Shown: positions 1 through 6,712 of the stretch, in pieces | How the letters are laid out: each line of letters starts with the position of its first letter | Position numbering within the stretch: position 1 is the first letter of the stretch | Assembly (NCBI GenBank): GCA_035624865.1 | Contig: DASPQS010000278.1 | Coordinates: 1-9,796, forward strand | Source: JASHZA01 sp035624865 | GTDB taxonomy: Bacteria > Desulfobacterota > Binatia > Binatales > Binataceae | Direction: 5' to 3' | Length of the DNA stretch: 9,796 bases | Translations under genes and position numbers: made by a program | Notes under the pieces: model-generated | Seen by the model: the letters and a program-made list of their open reading frames with translations, nothing else | What the model was told of the DNA's origin: nothing | Database searches by the model: none

Positions 1-543
1 CCAGATATCTAGCAGTTCCTCGCGCAGGGTGATCGCGGTGAGCGCGTCGAGCGCCGAGAATGGCTCGTCCATCAGCAGTACTCGTGGCTCGACCGCCAGC
101 GCCCGAGCGAGTCCGACCCGCTGCTTCATCCCGCCCGAAAGCTCGCGTGGATAAGCCTCCTCGAAACCGTCGAGACCGACCTTGTCGATGTAAACATTTG
201 CGCGCTTTTCACGCGCGGCCGGCGCGATGCCTTGCGCCTCAAGACCCAACTCGACATTGGCCTTCACCGTCAGCCACGGCATCAAGGCGAAAGACTGGAA
301 CACCAGCGCGCACTCGCGATTGATCCCATCCACCTGGCGGCCCCTATACAGCACTTGCCCCGAGGTGGCTGGCATCAGGCCATTGATGATGCGGAGCATG
401 GTTGACTTGCCGCAGCCCGATGGGCCGACGATTGCGACCAGTTCGCCTTCTTCCACGCTGAAGCTGATGTCTTCGAGGACGCGAAGAGCGCCCTTGGCGT
501 GCGTGAAGCTTTTGGATACGCGGTTGAGCTCGAGCAGGGCCAT
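1..543 (-). CDS. ABC transporter ATP-binding protein, nitrate/sulfonate/taurine-type (3' end outside window)
   Basis: This is the cytoplasmic ATPase that would power the permease encoded just upstream (581-2314). The 181 visible codons read as one open frame running off the window edge. Seen directly: Walker A GPSGCGKST (residues 40-48), Q-loop glutamine at 83 in VFQSFALMPW, signature LSGGMKQR (135-142), Walker B VLLMDE (155-160) and D-loop SALD (163-166). The H-loop and C-terminus lie beyond base 1. The MPWLTV stretch after the Q-loop is typical of the NitT/TauT (SsuB/TauB/NrtD-like) family. The ATG at 541-543 is the only good start, because an in-frame stop lies 21 bp upstream; no clear Shine-Dalgarno is visible and translation may depend on the permease gene 37 bp upstream. 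The family is very likely; the substrate cannot be told. Partners of this permease type sometimes carry an extra C-terminal domain, which cannot be checked here. Confidence 0.95.
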   Translation of the reverse strand, partial: MALLELNRVSKSFTHAKGALRVLEDISFSVEEGELVAIVGPSGCGKSTMLRIINGLMPATSGQVLYRGRQVDGINRECALVFQSFALMPWLTVKANVELGLEAQGIAPAAREKRANVYIDKVGLDGFEEAYPRELSGGMKQRVGLARALAVEPRVLLMDEPFSALDALTAITLREELLDIW

Positions 544-580
544 GGGTCTGATGGGTCTGGCTCACACATCGCCACTACCT

Positions 581-2314
581 TCAATAGTCCATTCTGTAAC
601 GTTCCGTCGCAACGTCGTAGAGCCTGCGCCACATCAGGCGGTTCAACAATACCACGACCAAAACCATCGAGAGCAGCGTCAACAAAATCATCAATCCATT
701 GCCGCTCCGGTAGGTCGCATCGTCGAGCATCGCGCCAAGGCCGAAGACCTGGTAGGTCTTGCTTCGATAAACGAAGTATTCCGATAGGATTAGTGCGTTC
801 CATCCGCCGCCCCAGGCTGTGATGCTGCCCGTCAACAGCGACGGCACGATCGCCGGCAAGGTCAGCTTGCGCCAGGTCGCGAACCGGCTCAGTCCGAACG
901 AACGCGACGCTTCCTTGAGATCGGCGGGAATTTGGCTCGCTCCCGCGAGCAGGTTGAACAGCAGATACCATTGCATTCCGGTCAGAATCAGCAGGATCGA
1001 CGCAAGATTCATTCCGCCTGTCACATGGATTACGAAGATCACGATCAGCGGGAATAACGCCGTCGCGGGAACCGAACCGACGATCTCCGCGATCGGCGCC
1101 AGCCGCCGCGCGAAACGCGGACTTTCGCTCGCATAGATCGCACATGGAACCGTCCATGCGAGCGAGATCGCGTAGGCCGCGATCATTCGCAGCATCGAAG
1201 CGATTGTCGCCGCCGGGATCCGCTTGACCTCCGCCGGCCACGGTTGCATCAGCGTGCGTATCAGCGCGGCCACCCCGGAGACCAGGCCGTAAACCGTTAG
1301 GAGAAGCACCGACCCCACTGCCGCCACGCGCAGCGCCTTGCCTGCACGGACGAGGATGGGATACGCCGCCGGATTGAACGGAGGCGTCGCGCGCTGCGCC
1401 CGATGGATCGAGTTTACAATCGGAATGAGGACCGAGCGGACCGCGCGCGTGATCCCGGGTCCAACCGCGCCCAGCGCCTCCAGCATTCCGAGCGAACGGA
1501 TCGGCTCACTCGTCGCCGCGAACTCGTAACGGAATTTCTCAGCCCACGTCGATAGCGGTTGCCACACGATCACGTCCATCAGGATGATTATGGCGAGCAG
1601 CGCCGCCAATCCCGCGATCAGTTCGCCTGAGCGGCCTTTGTCGGCCGCCTCCATCAGGTAGCTGCCGAGACCGGGAAGGCGATAATGAGCCGGGCCCACA
1701 GTAATGATCTCGCACGCGATAAGGTAGTACCATCCTGCCACCCAGGACAGGATTGAGTTGTATACCAGCTTCGGCACGCACGCGGGCAGCAGCAGGCGCT
1801 TGAGCTTCAGCCATCCGCCGGCGCCGAAAGCGTCCAGCGCTTCGATCGAATCCTGCGGGATGGTGCGGATGGCCTCGAACACGCCGAGCGCCATGTTCCA
1901 TGCCTGGCTTGTGAAGATGAGAAAGATCGCGGCAAGCTCTACCCCCAGGCGGCTGCCATGCGCGAGCGCGACGAAGAAGTAGATCGCCGCCGGGAAGAAG
2001 CCGACCACGGGTACGGACTGCGCGATGTCGATCGCCGGGATCATCACCCGCTCGTAAGCACGGCTCCTCGCGGCCGTGGGCCCGTACACTAGCGAGAAGA
2101 TCAGCGCCAGCGCGTACGCCGCGAGCATCCGGTAGAACGAGCAAAACGCATAGTAAGGCAGATTGCGCGCCGAGACGCTCAGATGCGGTCCGCGGAGCAC
2201 CGGGGCGTGACGCTTATATTCGAAGAAGAGCGCCAATATCGCAGCTACCGCCATGAACGACAGTAGCCCGTTTAATGCACGTCTCGCGGTTATCTGATCA
2301 CTCGCCATGATCAC
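581..2314 (-). CDS. ABC transporter permease with two fused transmembrane halves (COG4986-like anion transport)
   Basis: This inner-membrane channel subunit of an importer is 577 aa, about twice a usual BPD-type permease, because it holds two homologous halves in one chain. Each half carries an EAA loop that docks the ATPase: E158-A-L-D-A-F-G through LLLPA (about 158-178) and E468-A-S-R-S-F-G through LTLPA (about 468-488), both preceded by IPxD and followed by VPxLV/L. Each half has about six hydrophobic segments, with a first helix near residues 14-32, and the halves are joined near 260-325. This matches the duplicated anion-transport permease COG4986 (nitrate/sulfonate/bicarbonate type). 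The GTG start at 2314 is preferred because GGAAG sits 9 bp upstream; an ATG at 2308 is the alternative, with poorer spacing. The ATPase gene follows on the same strand. No periplasmic binding protein is visible, so the substrate is unknown. Confidence 0.93.
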   Translation of the reverse strand: MIMASDQITARRALNGLLSFMAVAAILALFFEYKRHAPVLRGPHLSVSARNLPYYAFCSFYRMLAAYALALIFSLVYGPTAARSRAYERVMIPAIDIAQSVPVVGFFPAAIYFFVALAHGSRLGVELAAIFLIFTSQAWNMALGVFEAIRTIPQDSIEALDAFGAGGWLKLKRLLLPACVPKLVYNSILSWVAGWYYLIACEIITVGPAHYRLPGLGSYLMEAADKGRSGELIAGLAALLAIIILMDVIVWQPLSTWAEKFRYEFAATSEPIRSLGMLEALGAVGPGITRAVRSVLIPIVNSIHRAQRATPPFNPAAYPILVRAGKALRVAAVGSVLLLTVYGLVSGVAALIRTLMQPWPAEVKRIPAATIASMLRMIAAYAISLAWTVPCAIYASESPRFARRLAPIAEIVGSVPATALFPLIVIFVIHVTGGMNLASILLILTGMQWYLLFNLLAGASQIPADLKEASRSFGLSRFATWRKLTLPAIVPSLLTGSITAWGGGWNALILSEYFVYRSKTYQVFGLGAMLDDATYRSGNGLMILLTLLSMVLVVVLLNRLMWRRLYDVATERYRMDY

Positions 2315-2430
2315 GCTGCGGAACTTCCAACAATAGCCGCTCGCTACGCACTCGCAAAGGACGCTCGTTTACCAACACGTGAACTGATTGGCGGGCGAGC
2401 GGCCTGCCCAATGGCGAGGCTGCCATTCGG

Positions 2431-2459
2431 TTGACAACGCTGCTTGCGGCAAATAGCGC
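2431..2459 (+). promoter_or_regulatory. Possible promoter for the GT-C membrane protein gene
   Basis: A perfect TTGACA (-35) at 2431-2436 is followed after 17 bp by a poor -10 hexamer, TAGCGC, at 2454-2459. A transcript from here would begin within a few bases of the ATG at 2469, making it nearly leaderless, which fits the lack of a Shine-Dalgarno. The weak -10 keeps confidence low. Confidence 0.25.
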
Positions 2460-2468
2460 TTCTTCTCA

Positions 2469-4178
2469 ATGACCACCACGGCAAACCCGGGACCCGGCGA
2501 GGAATGGCGCCTGGGCGGCGAACCTGGCGCACCATCCACCCCCCACGAGCAGGAGCCATCCGAGCCGGCTGAGGACCGCAGCCGCCAAGCCCTCGAACGT
2601 CCGATTATGGTGTTGACGGTCGAGCATCTTGCCTGGTCCCTTGTCGCAGTATGGGCGCTGTTGACGCGCATCGTCGCTCTCGGTACGCGTCCGCTTTCGG
2701 ATTCAGAGGCGCGCAACGCCCTGTTCGAATTCGACCTCGCCAACAAAACCGCACATGCAGCCGCCGCAGGCTTTCATCCCGTATCGGCGGGATGGGTCCA
2801 TCTGCTCGAAGCAGGGCTCTTCGCGGTAATTGGAGCCGGAGATTCCACCGCCCGGATAGGTTTCGCTCTGAGCGGCGTTTTGATCGTTGCGATGGCCTTG
2901 ACGATGCGCCCCTACGTAGGCCGAGCCGGTGCAATCGCGCTGGGGACGATGTTCGCGATATCTCCGAGCATCACTTATTTTTCACGCGACGCGTCGACCG
3001 TAATGCCGGCGTCGGCGATGGCCCTGGTCGCGATTATCCTGTTTATGGCGCTTATCCAGGAACCCGACCGCCGTACTGCACTTCGCCTTGGATTCGTCGG
3101 CGGGCTGATGGTCTCCGCTGGCTCAGCCGGTGTCGTTGACTCTGGGGCTTTTGTCGTCGCGCTCGCAGCGCTCGGGCTATGGGAGCTTGTCGCAACGCGC
3201 AAAGCCTTCTTGCGGCTCAGAGTCTGGATGCACCGCTACGCTGGTCTCGCCGCGCTGACGATTGTAGCCGCCGCGGCGGTGGCACTGCTTTCGGAGGGTG
3301 TCTTGCCCGGCATTGTCATGCGTATCCGGACTACGCCAGGGCCTGTCACGGCCGCCCTCCCGGGCTACGCGCGCGGCATCGCATTTTACGGCCTGCCGCT
3401 TGCGCTCTACGAATTCCTGATCGTGATACTAGCCGCGGTCGGCGCGCTACTCATCATATCGTTGCGCATCCGCTCGCGTTTTGCCTGGTGGTGCCTGATT
3501 TGGACGGCTGCGACCGTTGCATTTTACCTCTGGATCCCCGTGCGCACACCCGCGACAACGATGGTCATGATCGTGCCCGCAGCGTTCCTCGGTGCGTTTG
3601 CTGTCGAGCATCTTCATCACATGATCGCATGGCGATACGTCAGATACGCGGTCGCGGCGATTGCTCTTTTTAGCGTCTATGTCCAGATACTGACGAACTT
3701 CATCTACTTCGCTCCCGACGCCACCGAGGCGCAATGGTCCCGTCATGCCAATCTGGCTTGGCGCGACGGCGCCACGACGTTGCAGAGCGCCGAACTTTGC
3801 CGCGAGATCGCGAAGCGGTTCTCGAGCGCACAGGCCAGCGTTTACTTCCATGAATCTGGAGCTCGCTCCGGGACTCCTGCGCTTCGATGGTATCTGCGCT
3901 CCTTGACGCCGGCCGATGATGCCGACATGGCCTCGGTCGTCGTAGAAGTTGGCGTGGTCCAGACGGTGAGCGCCGATTTGGGTTCCGAGCGGTATGAGTT
4001 CGATTTCGAGGAAGCCTGGCAGCCGGATCCTGATGAGCTCGACACCGCCCGGGCGCTTCGTTACCTGCTCACAGCACAGCTTTGGGGCCCTGTCGCGATC
4101 ACCCCTGCCGTGATCACCGTGCGGTCAACAGGGGCTTCGTCGCCGACGATTATTCTGCCGCCTGGTGTCTCGCGTTGA
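2469..4178 (+). CDS. Polytopic GT-C-type membrane protein, Agl23-like (TIGR03663 family)
   Basis: This 569-aa integral membrane protein probably belongs to the lipid-linked-sugar glycosyltransferase (GT-C) superfamily, nearest to the 'flippase activity-associated protein Agl23' group. Seen: a hydrophilic Pro/Gly/Glu-rich N-terminus (1-45), a first hydrophobic helix (about 51-71), then LSDSEARNALFEFD (77-89), whose acidic D78/E80 sit where GT-C enzymes carry catalytic Asp/Glu in the first loop. SPSITYFSRDAS (165-176) resembles the YFSR loop of the PMT/Agl23 families. About ten more hydrophobic segments follow, then a soluble C-terminal part (about 412-569) with ALRWYLR (471-477), like the WYLRD motif of Agl23 proteins. 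The ATG at 2469 is the first start after an in-frame stop at 2454 but has no Shine-Dalgarno; M47 (2607) is an alternative. The gene stands alone, divergent from the ABC operon. Family is fairly sure; donor and acceptor sugars are unknown. Confidence 0.75.
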   Translation: MTTTANPGPGEEWRLGGEPGAPSTPHEQEPSEPAEDRSRQALERPIMVLTVEHLAWSLVAVWALLTRIVALGTRPLSDSEARNALFEFDLANKTAHAAAAGFHPVSAGWVHLLEAGLFAVIGAGDSTARIGFALSGVLIVAMALTMRPYVGRAGAIALGTMFAISPSITYFSRDASTVMPASAMALVAIILFMALIQEPDRRTALRLGFVGGLMVSAGSAGVVDSGAFVVALAALGLWELVATRKAFLRLRVWMHRYAGLAALTIVAAAAVALLSEGVLPGIVMRIRTTPGPVTAALPGYARGIAFYGLPLALYEFLIVILAAVGALLIISLRIRSRFAWWCLIWTAATVAFYLWIPVRTPATTMVMIVPAAFLGAFAVEHLHHMIAWRYVRYAVAAIALFSVYVQILTNFIYFAPDATEAQWSRHANLAWRDGATTLQSAELCREIAKRFSSAQASVYFHESGARSGTPALRWYLRSLTPADDADMASVVVEVGVVQTVSADLGSERYEFDFEEAWQPDPDELDTARALRYLLTAQLWGPVAITPAVITVRSTGASSPTIILPPGVSR

Positions 4179-4192
4179 CTGGGAAGCGCGAT

Positions 4193-4221
4193 TTGCACCC
4201 GTTTGTGCGCTTTGCAATAAA
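4193..4221 (+). promoter_or_regulatory. Possible promoter of the DUF2231-MOSC-MOSC operon
   Basis: TTGCAC at 4193-4198 and AATAAA at 4216-4221 are separated by 17 bp and match the sigma-70 consensus at 3 and 4 of 6 positions. They lie in the 110-bp gap ahead of the three-gene cluster, in the most AT-rich part of that gap, leaving a leader of about 60 bases. The match is weak. Confidence 0.22.
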
Positions 4222-4288
4222 GGTTCGACGCCAATTGTGAGCCGGGCCGAATCGCCCGCGCCCCTGATCCACACTGACAGGAGTCTTG

Positions 4289-5050
4289 ATGCAAGCAGTC
4301 GTCGACGCACTAAAAGCCTGGCAGCTCCATCCTGTGGTCGACCATTTCAGCGTCGCGCTCATCATAATCGCGATAGCCACCGATCTCGTGGCGAGCCTAA
4401 TCCCGTCGCGCTTGTGGATTCGCAACATGGCGGTCACCCTGATGGTGCTTGGCGCGATTGCGGTTGCGGGCTCCAACGTTACCGGAGGATGGGAGGCTGA
4501 TCGGCTCTGGGACCACGTTACCGGTCCAGCAAAGGATGTTCTGCAACGACACGCCACAATAGGCTTTTATCTGCCGTTTGTTTTCGGGGCGCTGGCGCTG
4601 TGGCGGCTTGGTATTCAGTTCGTCGGCTTCATCGGCGGCTCGCGTCCACTTTATCTGCTGGTTGCAGTCGTTGCTGCCGTCGCAATCCTTTACCAGGGTC
4701 ACGAGGGCGGCGAACTTGTTTACACTTACGGTGTTGGCACCGCCGTCCTGCCGACTGAAGCGGCAACGCCTTCCCCGTTCCCGAGCGCGGCTCCAGCCGA
4801 AGCGATTCCGGCTCCTATGCCATCGACGACGGCCACACCGGCTGCCCCCGCCTCGCCCGTGCCGTCCGCAGCGAGCTCATCCGCGAATCCGCCTTCGCCA
4901 TCAATTGCAGCTTCGCCCGGTCCTTCAGTTGCCCCATCACCCGCCGCGACGCCGGCGGAGTCTCCCTCGGGTGGGACCCCGGTGAATCCACCATCGGGAC
5001 CGGCCGCCTCTTCGGCAGCGGCCAGCCCTGGTGCGCCGAAGAGCCTCTAG
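4289..5050 (+). CDS. DUF2231-like four-helix membrane protein with long Pro/Ala/Ser-rich tail
   Basis: This 253-aa protein is of unknown function. The first 150 residues look like the DUF2231/COG4244 family: an N-terminal LHPVVDHF (13-20), four hydrophobic helices (about 20-38, 47-63, 90-106, 118-136), RHATIGF (87-93) and GHEGGELVYTYG (137-148), the usual family ending. Histidines at 14, 19, 88 and 138 sit at helix ends and could bind heme or metal; this is inference, as the family role is not settled. Residues about 151-253 are low-complexity Pro, Ala and Ser, probably a disordered tail or wall/periplasm spacer. The ATG at 4289 is chosen because AGGAG (4279-4283) lies 5 bp upstream; a TTG at 4286 fits less well. 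The stop is 2 bp from the next gene, so it is very likely co-transcribed and translationally coupled with the two MOSC genes, suggesting a shared redox or sulfur/molybdenum job. Confidence 0.8.
   Translation: MQAVVDALKAWQLHPVVDHFSVALIIIAIATDLVASLIPSRLWIRNMAVTLMVLGAIAVAGSNVTGGWEADRLWDHVTGPAKDVLQRHATIGFYLPFVFGALALWRLGIQFVGFIGGSRPLYLLVAVVAAVAILYQGHEGGELVYTYGVGTAVLPTEAATPSPFPSAAPAEAIPAPMPSTTATPAAPASPVPSAASSSANPPSPSIAASPGPSVAPSPAATPAESPSGGTPVNPPSGPAASSAAASPGAPKSL
4739..5047 (+). repeat. Low-complexity Pro/Ala/Ser-coding tract
   Basis: The last 100 or so codons of the DUF2231-like gene encode almost only Pro, Ala, Ser, Thr and Gly in irregular short units (SPFPSAAPA, APASPVPSA, SPSIAASPGPS, SPAATPAES). 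No exact DNA repeat unit was found, and synonymous codons vary, so this looks like a selected low-complexity protein tail rather than a recent repeat expansion. Confidence 0.8.
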
Positions 5051-5052
5051 AG

Positions 5053-5832
5053 ATGCCACGCTGCCAGGTTGGTTTAGTTCAGGCGTTATGGCGTTACCCC
5101 GTCAAGTCGTTGCGCGGTGAATCGCTCGACGCCACGTTGGTCACTGAAAACGGTGTGGCTGGCGATCGTGTCTGGGCCCTGCGTGAACTCGACCGCGGCG
5201 GAATCATGAGCGCTCGCACCTGGGCTGCGATGCTCGATCTGAACGCGACTTGGCAGGGCGATCCAACGAGCGACGCCGCTGCGCGTGTGTATATTGAGTT
5301 GCCCGGCGGTAACACGATTTGCGCCGACGATCCCGACGCCTCGCGAGTGCTTTCGGATCTTTTTCGCCGGAAGGTTCGTCTGGAACGCATCCGCACCGAA
5401 CGTATTACACCCGAGGAACTTGAAGCGGTGCTGCGTGGCGAGGCCTTTCCGCCACGGCGCGATTTTTTCGATGAGGACGCGATGCACCTGATCGCGAGCG
5501 GCACCCTCGATCATCTGCGCAGCCTCCGTCCTGGTTCGGATTTTGACCCGCGCCGCTTTCGCGCCAACGTGTACATCGATACCGGCTCCGGCGGTTTTAT
5601 CGAGGATCAGTGGCTCGACGGAGTTCTCGAGATCGGCGAGAGCGTGCGAATCGCCGGGATGCGCCCGTCGATCCGCTGCGCCATCACCACCCATGCGCAA
5701 TCGGATTTGCCTCGCGACGTCGCGATCCTTCGCACCGCATGGCAACATCATCAGGCTTATGTCGGCGTGTTCGCATCGGTCGCCGCACCGGGAAAAATCC
5801 GGGTTGGCGATCCTGTCGTGTTAGCGACCTGA
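5053..5832 (+). CDS. MOSC domain-containing protein (first of tandem pair)
   Basis: This 259-aa protein resembles the mARC/YcbX type, which bind molybdenum cofactor and usually reduce N-hydroxylated compounds. The N-terminal beta-barrel domain (MOSC_N) shows RYPVKSLRGESL (14-25) and GVAGDRVWALRE (34-45). The C-terminal MOSC domain starts near FFDEDAMHLIAS (138-149) and continues through FDPRRFRANVYID (164-176) to the conserved cysteine C209 in SIRCAITTH, the expected molybdenum ligand. After it comes SDLPRD...ILRTA, as in many bacterial MOSC proteins, in place of the DPxTG of eukaryotic mARC. It ends with a GDPVVL barrel strand. The length suits MOSC_N plus MOSC with no ferredoxin domain, so a separate electron donor would be needed. 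The ATG lies 2 bp after the previous stop, with GAAGAG 9 bp upstream. It is clearly paralogous to the next gene. Domain assignment is sure; the substrate is not. Confidence 0.92.
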   Translation: MPRCQVGLVQALWRYPVKSLRGESLDATLVTENGVAGDRVWALRELDRGGIMSARTWAAMLDLNATWQGDPTSDAAARVYIELPGGNTICADDPDASRVLSDLFRRKVRLERIRTERITPEELEAVLRGEAFPPRRDFFDEDAMHLIASGTLDHLRSLRPGSDFDPRRFRANVYIDTGSGGFIEDQWLDGVLEIGESVRIAGMRPSIRCAITTHAQSDLPRDVAILRTAWQHHQAYVGVFASVAAPGKIRVGDPVVLAT

Positions 5833-5845
5833 GCCGCGTGCCAGC

Positions 5846-5850
5846 GGAGG
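5846..5850 (+). promoter_or_regulatory. Ribosome binding site of second MOSC gene
   Basis: GGAGG lies 6 bp before the ATG at 5857, inside the 24-bp gap between the MOSC genes. It fixes that start and implies independent initiation within the operon. Confidence 0.75.
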
Positions 5851-5856
5851 TATCGG

Positions 5857-6699
5857 ATGGGAAAGCGTCAGGTCGGAATCGTCAAGGAACTGTTCCGTTA
5901 CCCGGTCAAGTCGATGGCGGGCGAGCGCCTCGGCGAACTCGACGTGGGCAAAGACGGTGTCGTCGGCGACCGCGCATGGGCTCTGCATGAGGACAACGGC
6001 CGGGTCGTTACGGCCAAAAAATGGGCCAATATGCTGGAGTTCCGTGCGGCCTACGACTCCCCGCCTACGTCGAGTGATCTTACGCCGCTGCGCATCGTCC
6101 TGCCCGACGGCCGTTCGATTCACGCGGCCGACGCCGGCGCCTCCGAAGCCATTTCTGCCGTGCTCGGCCGCAAGGTCAGACTGGTTTCGGTCAGGCCCGG
6201 GGAGCATGCGCGTGCGGAGATCGACCCGCAGACCGTCTTCGGAGACCTGGCGGTCGCCGACGTCCTGCCGCCCTTTACCGAGCAGACGCTGCCGGACCAC
6301 TTCGCCTTGCTAAAGGGTACCTTCTTCGATTCCGCCGCGATCCATCTGCTCGCAACCGCCTCGCTCGCTCATATGCGCTCCTTGATCGGCGAAGATGCCC
6401 GGCTCGACCCCAGGCGCTTCCGCCCGAATATCGTGGTCGAAACCGACCCGCGAATCACCGGCTTCGTCGAGGACGAATGGGTCGGTGGGACGCTCGAGGT
6501 TGCCGATAGCGTCCGCATCATCAAGATCGAGCCGGCGCTGCGCTGCGTGATGACCACGCATCGTCAGCAGGATCTGCCGCGCGACCTCCGGATCCTGCGC
6601 ACTGCCGCGCGGCAGCATCAGGCCAAGCTGGGTGTCTTTGCCTGGATCGGCCAGCCGGGCAGGGTGCGCCTCGGTGACCAGGTGTGGCTTGTGACCTGA
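5857..6699 (+). CDS. MOSC domain-containing protein (second of tandem pair)
   Basis: This 280-aa paralogue of the preceding gene has the same layout: MOSC_N with RYPVKSMAGERL (14-25) and GVVGDRAWALHE (34-45), then a MOSC domain from FFDSAAIHLLAT (156-167), LDPRRFRPNIVVE (183-195), and the expected cofactor cysteine C230 in ALRCVMTTH, followed by DLPRD and ILRTA. By eye about half the residues match the first copy. The main difference is a longer linker between the two domains (about residues 113-154; roughly 20 residues more than the first copy), so this is an old duplication with divergence, not a recent copy. It likely binds molybdenum cofactor and reduces an N- or S-oxygenated substrate, in the cytoplasm since no signal peptide is seen. 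It ends 13 bp from the convergent beta-propeller gene. Substrate and electron donor are unknown. Confidence 0.92.
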   Translation: MGKRQVGIVKELFRYPVKSMAGERLGELDVGKDGVVGDRAWALHEDNGRVVTAKKWANMLEFRAAYDSPPTSSDLTPLRIVLPDGRSIHAADAGASEAISAVLGRKVRLVSVRPGEHARAEIDPQTVFGDLAVADVLPPFTEQTLPDHFALLKGTFFDSAAIHLLATASLAHMRSLIGEDARLDPRRFRPNIVVETDPRITGFVEDEWVGGTLEVADSVRIIKIEPALRCVMTTHRQQDLPRDLRILRTAARQHQAKLGVFAWIGQPGRVRLGDQVWLVT

Positions 6700-6712
6700 C
6701 CTTTCACGCCGC

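Noticed and set aside
227..787. 186-aa plus-strand open frame antisense to the ATPase
   Set aside because: Spans the ATPase start and the permease end with no motif; explained as a shadow.
375..1241. 288-aa open frame on the minus strand inside the ATPase/permease genes
   Set aside because: It overlaps the permease and ATPase in another frame, has Arg/Asp-rich composition typical of GC-rich shadow frames and no recognisable motif; the overlapped frames carry clear Walker and EAA motifs.
1539..2144. 201-aa open frame on the minus strand overlapping the permease
   Set aside because: Arg/Gly/Pro/His-rich shadow of the permease frame, no domain or start signal.
2330..2357. Promoter-like pair TTGCGA-16 bp-TATTGT on the minus strand ahead of the permease
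   Set aside because: The predicted transcript start would fall inside or after the GGAAG ribosome site, so it does not fit the chosen start; match is also weak.
5086..5751. 221-aa open frame antisense to the first MOSC gene
   Set aside because: Shadow frame; the plus strand encodes an intact MOSC protein with conserved cysteine.
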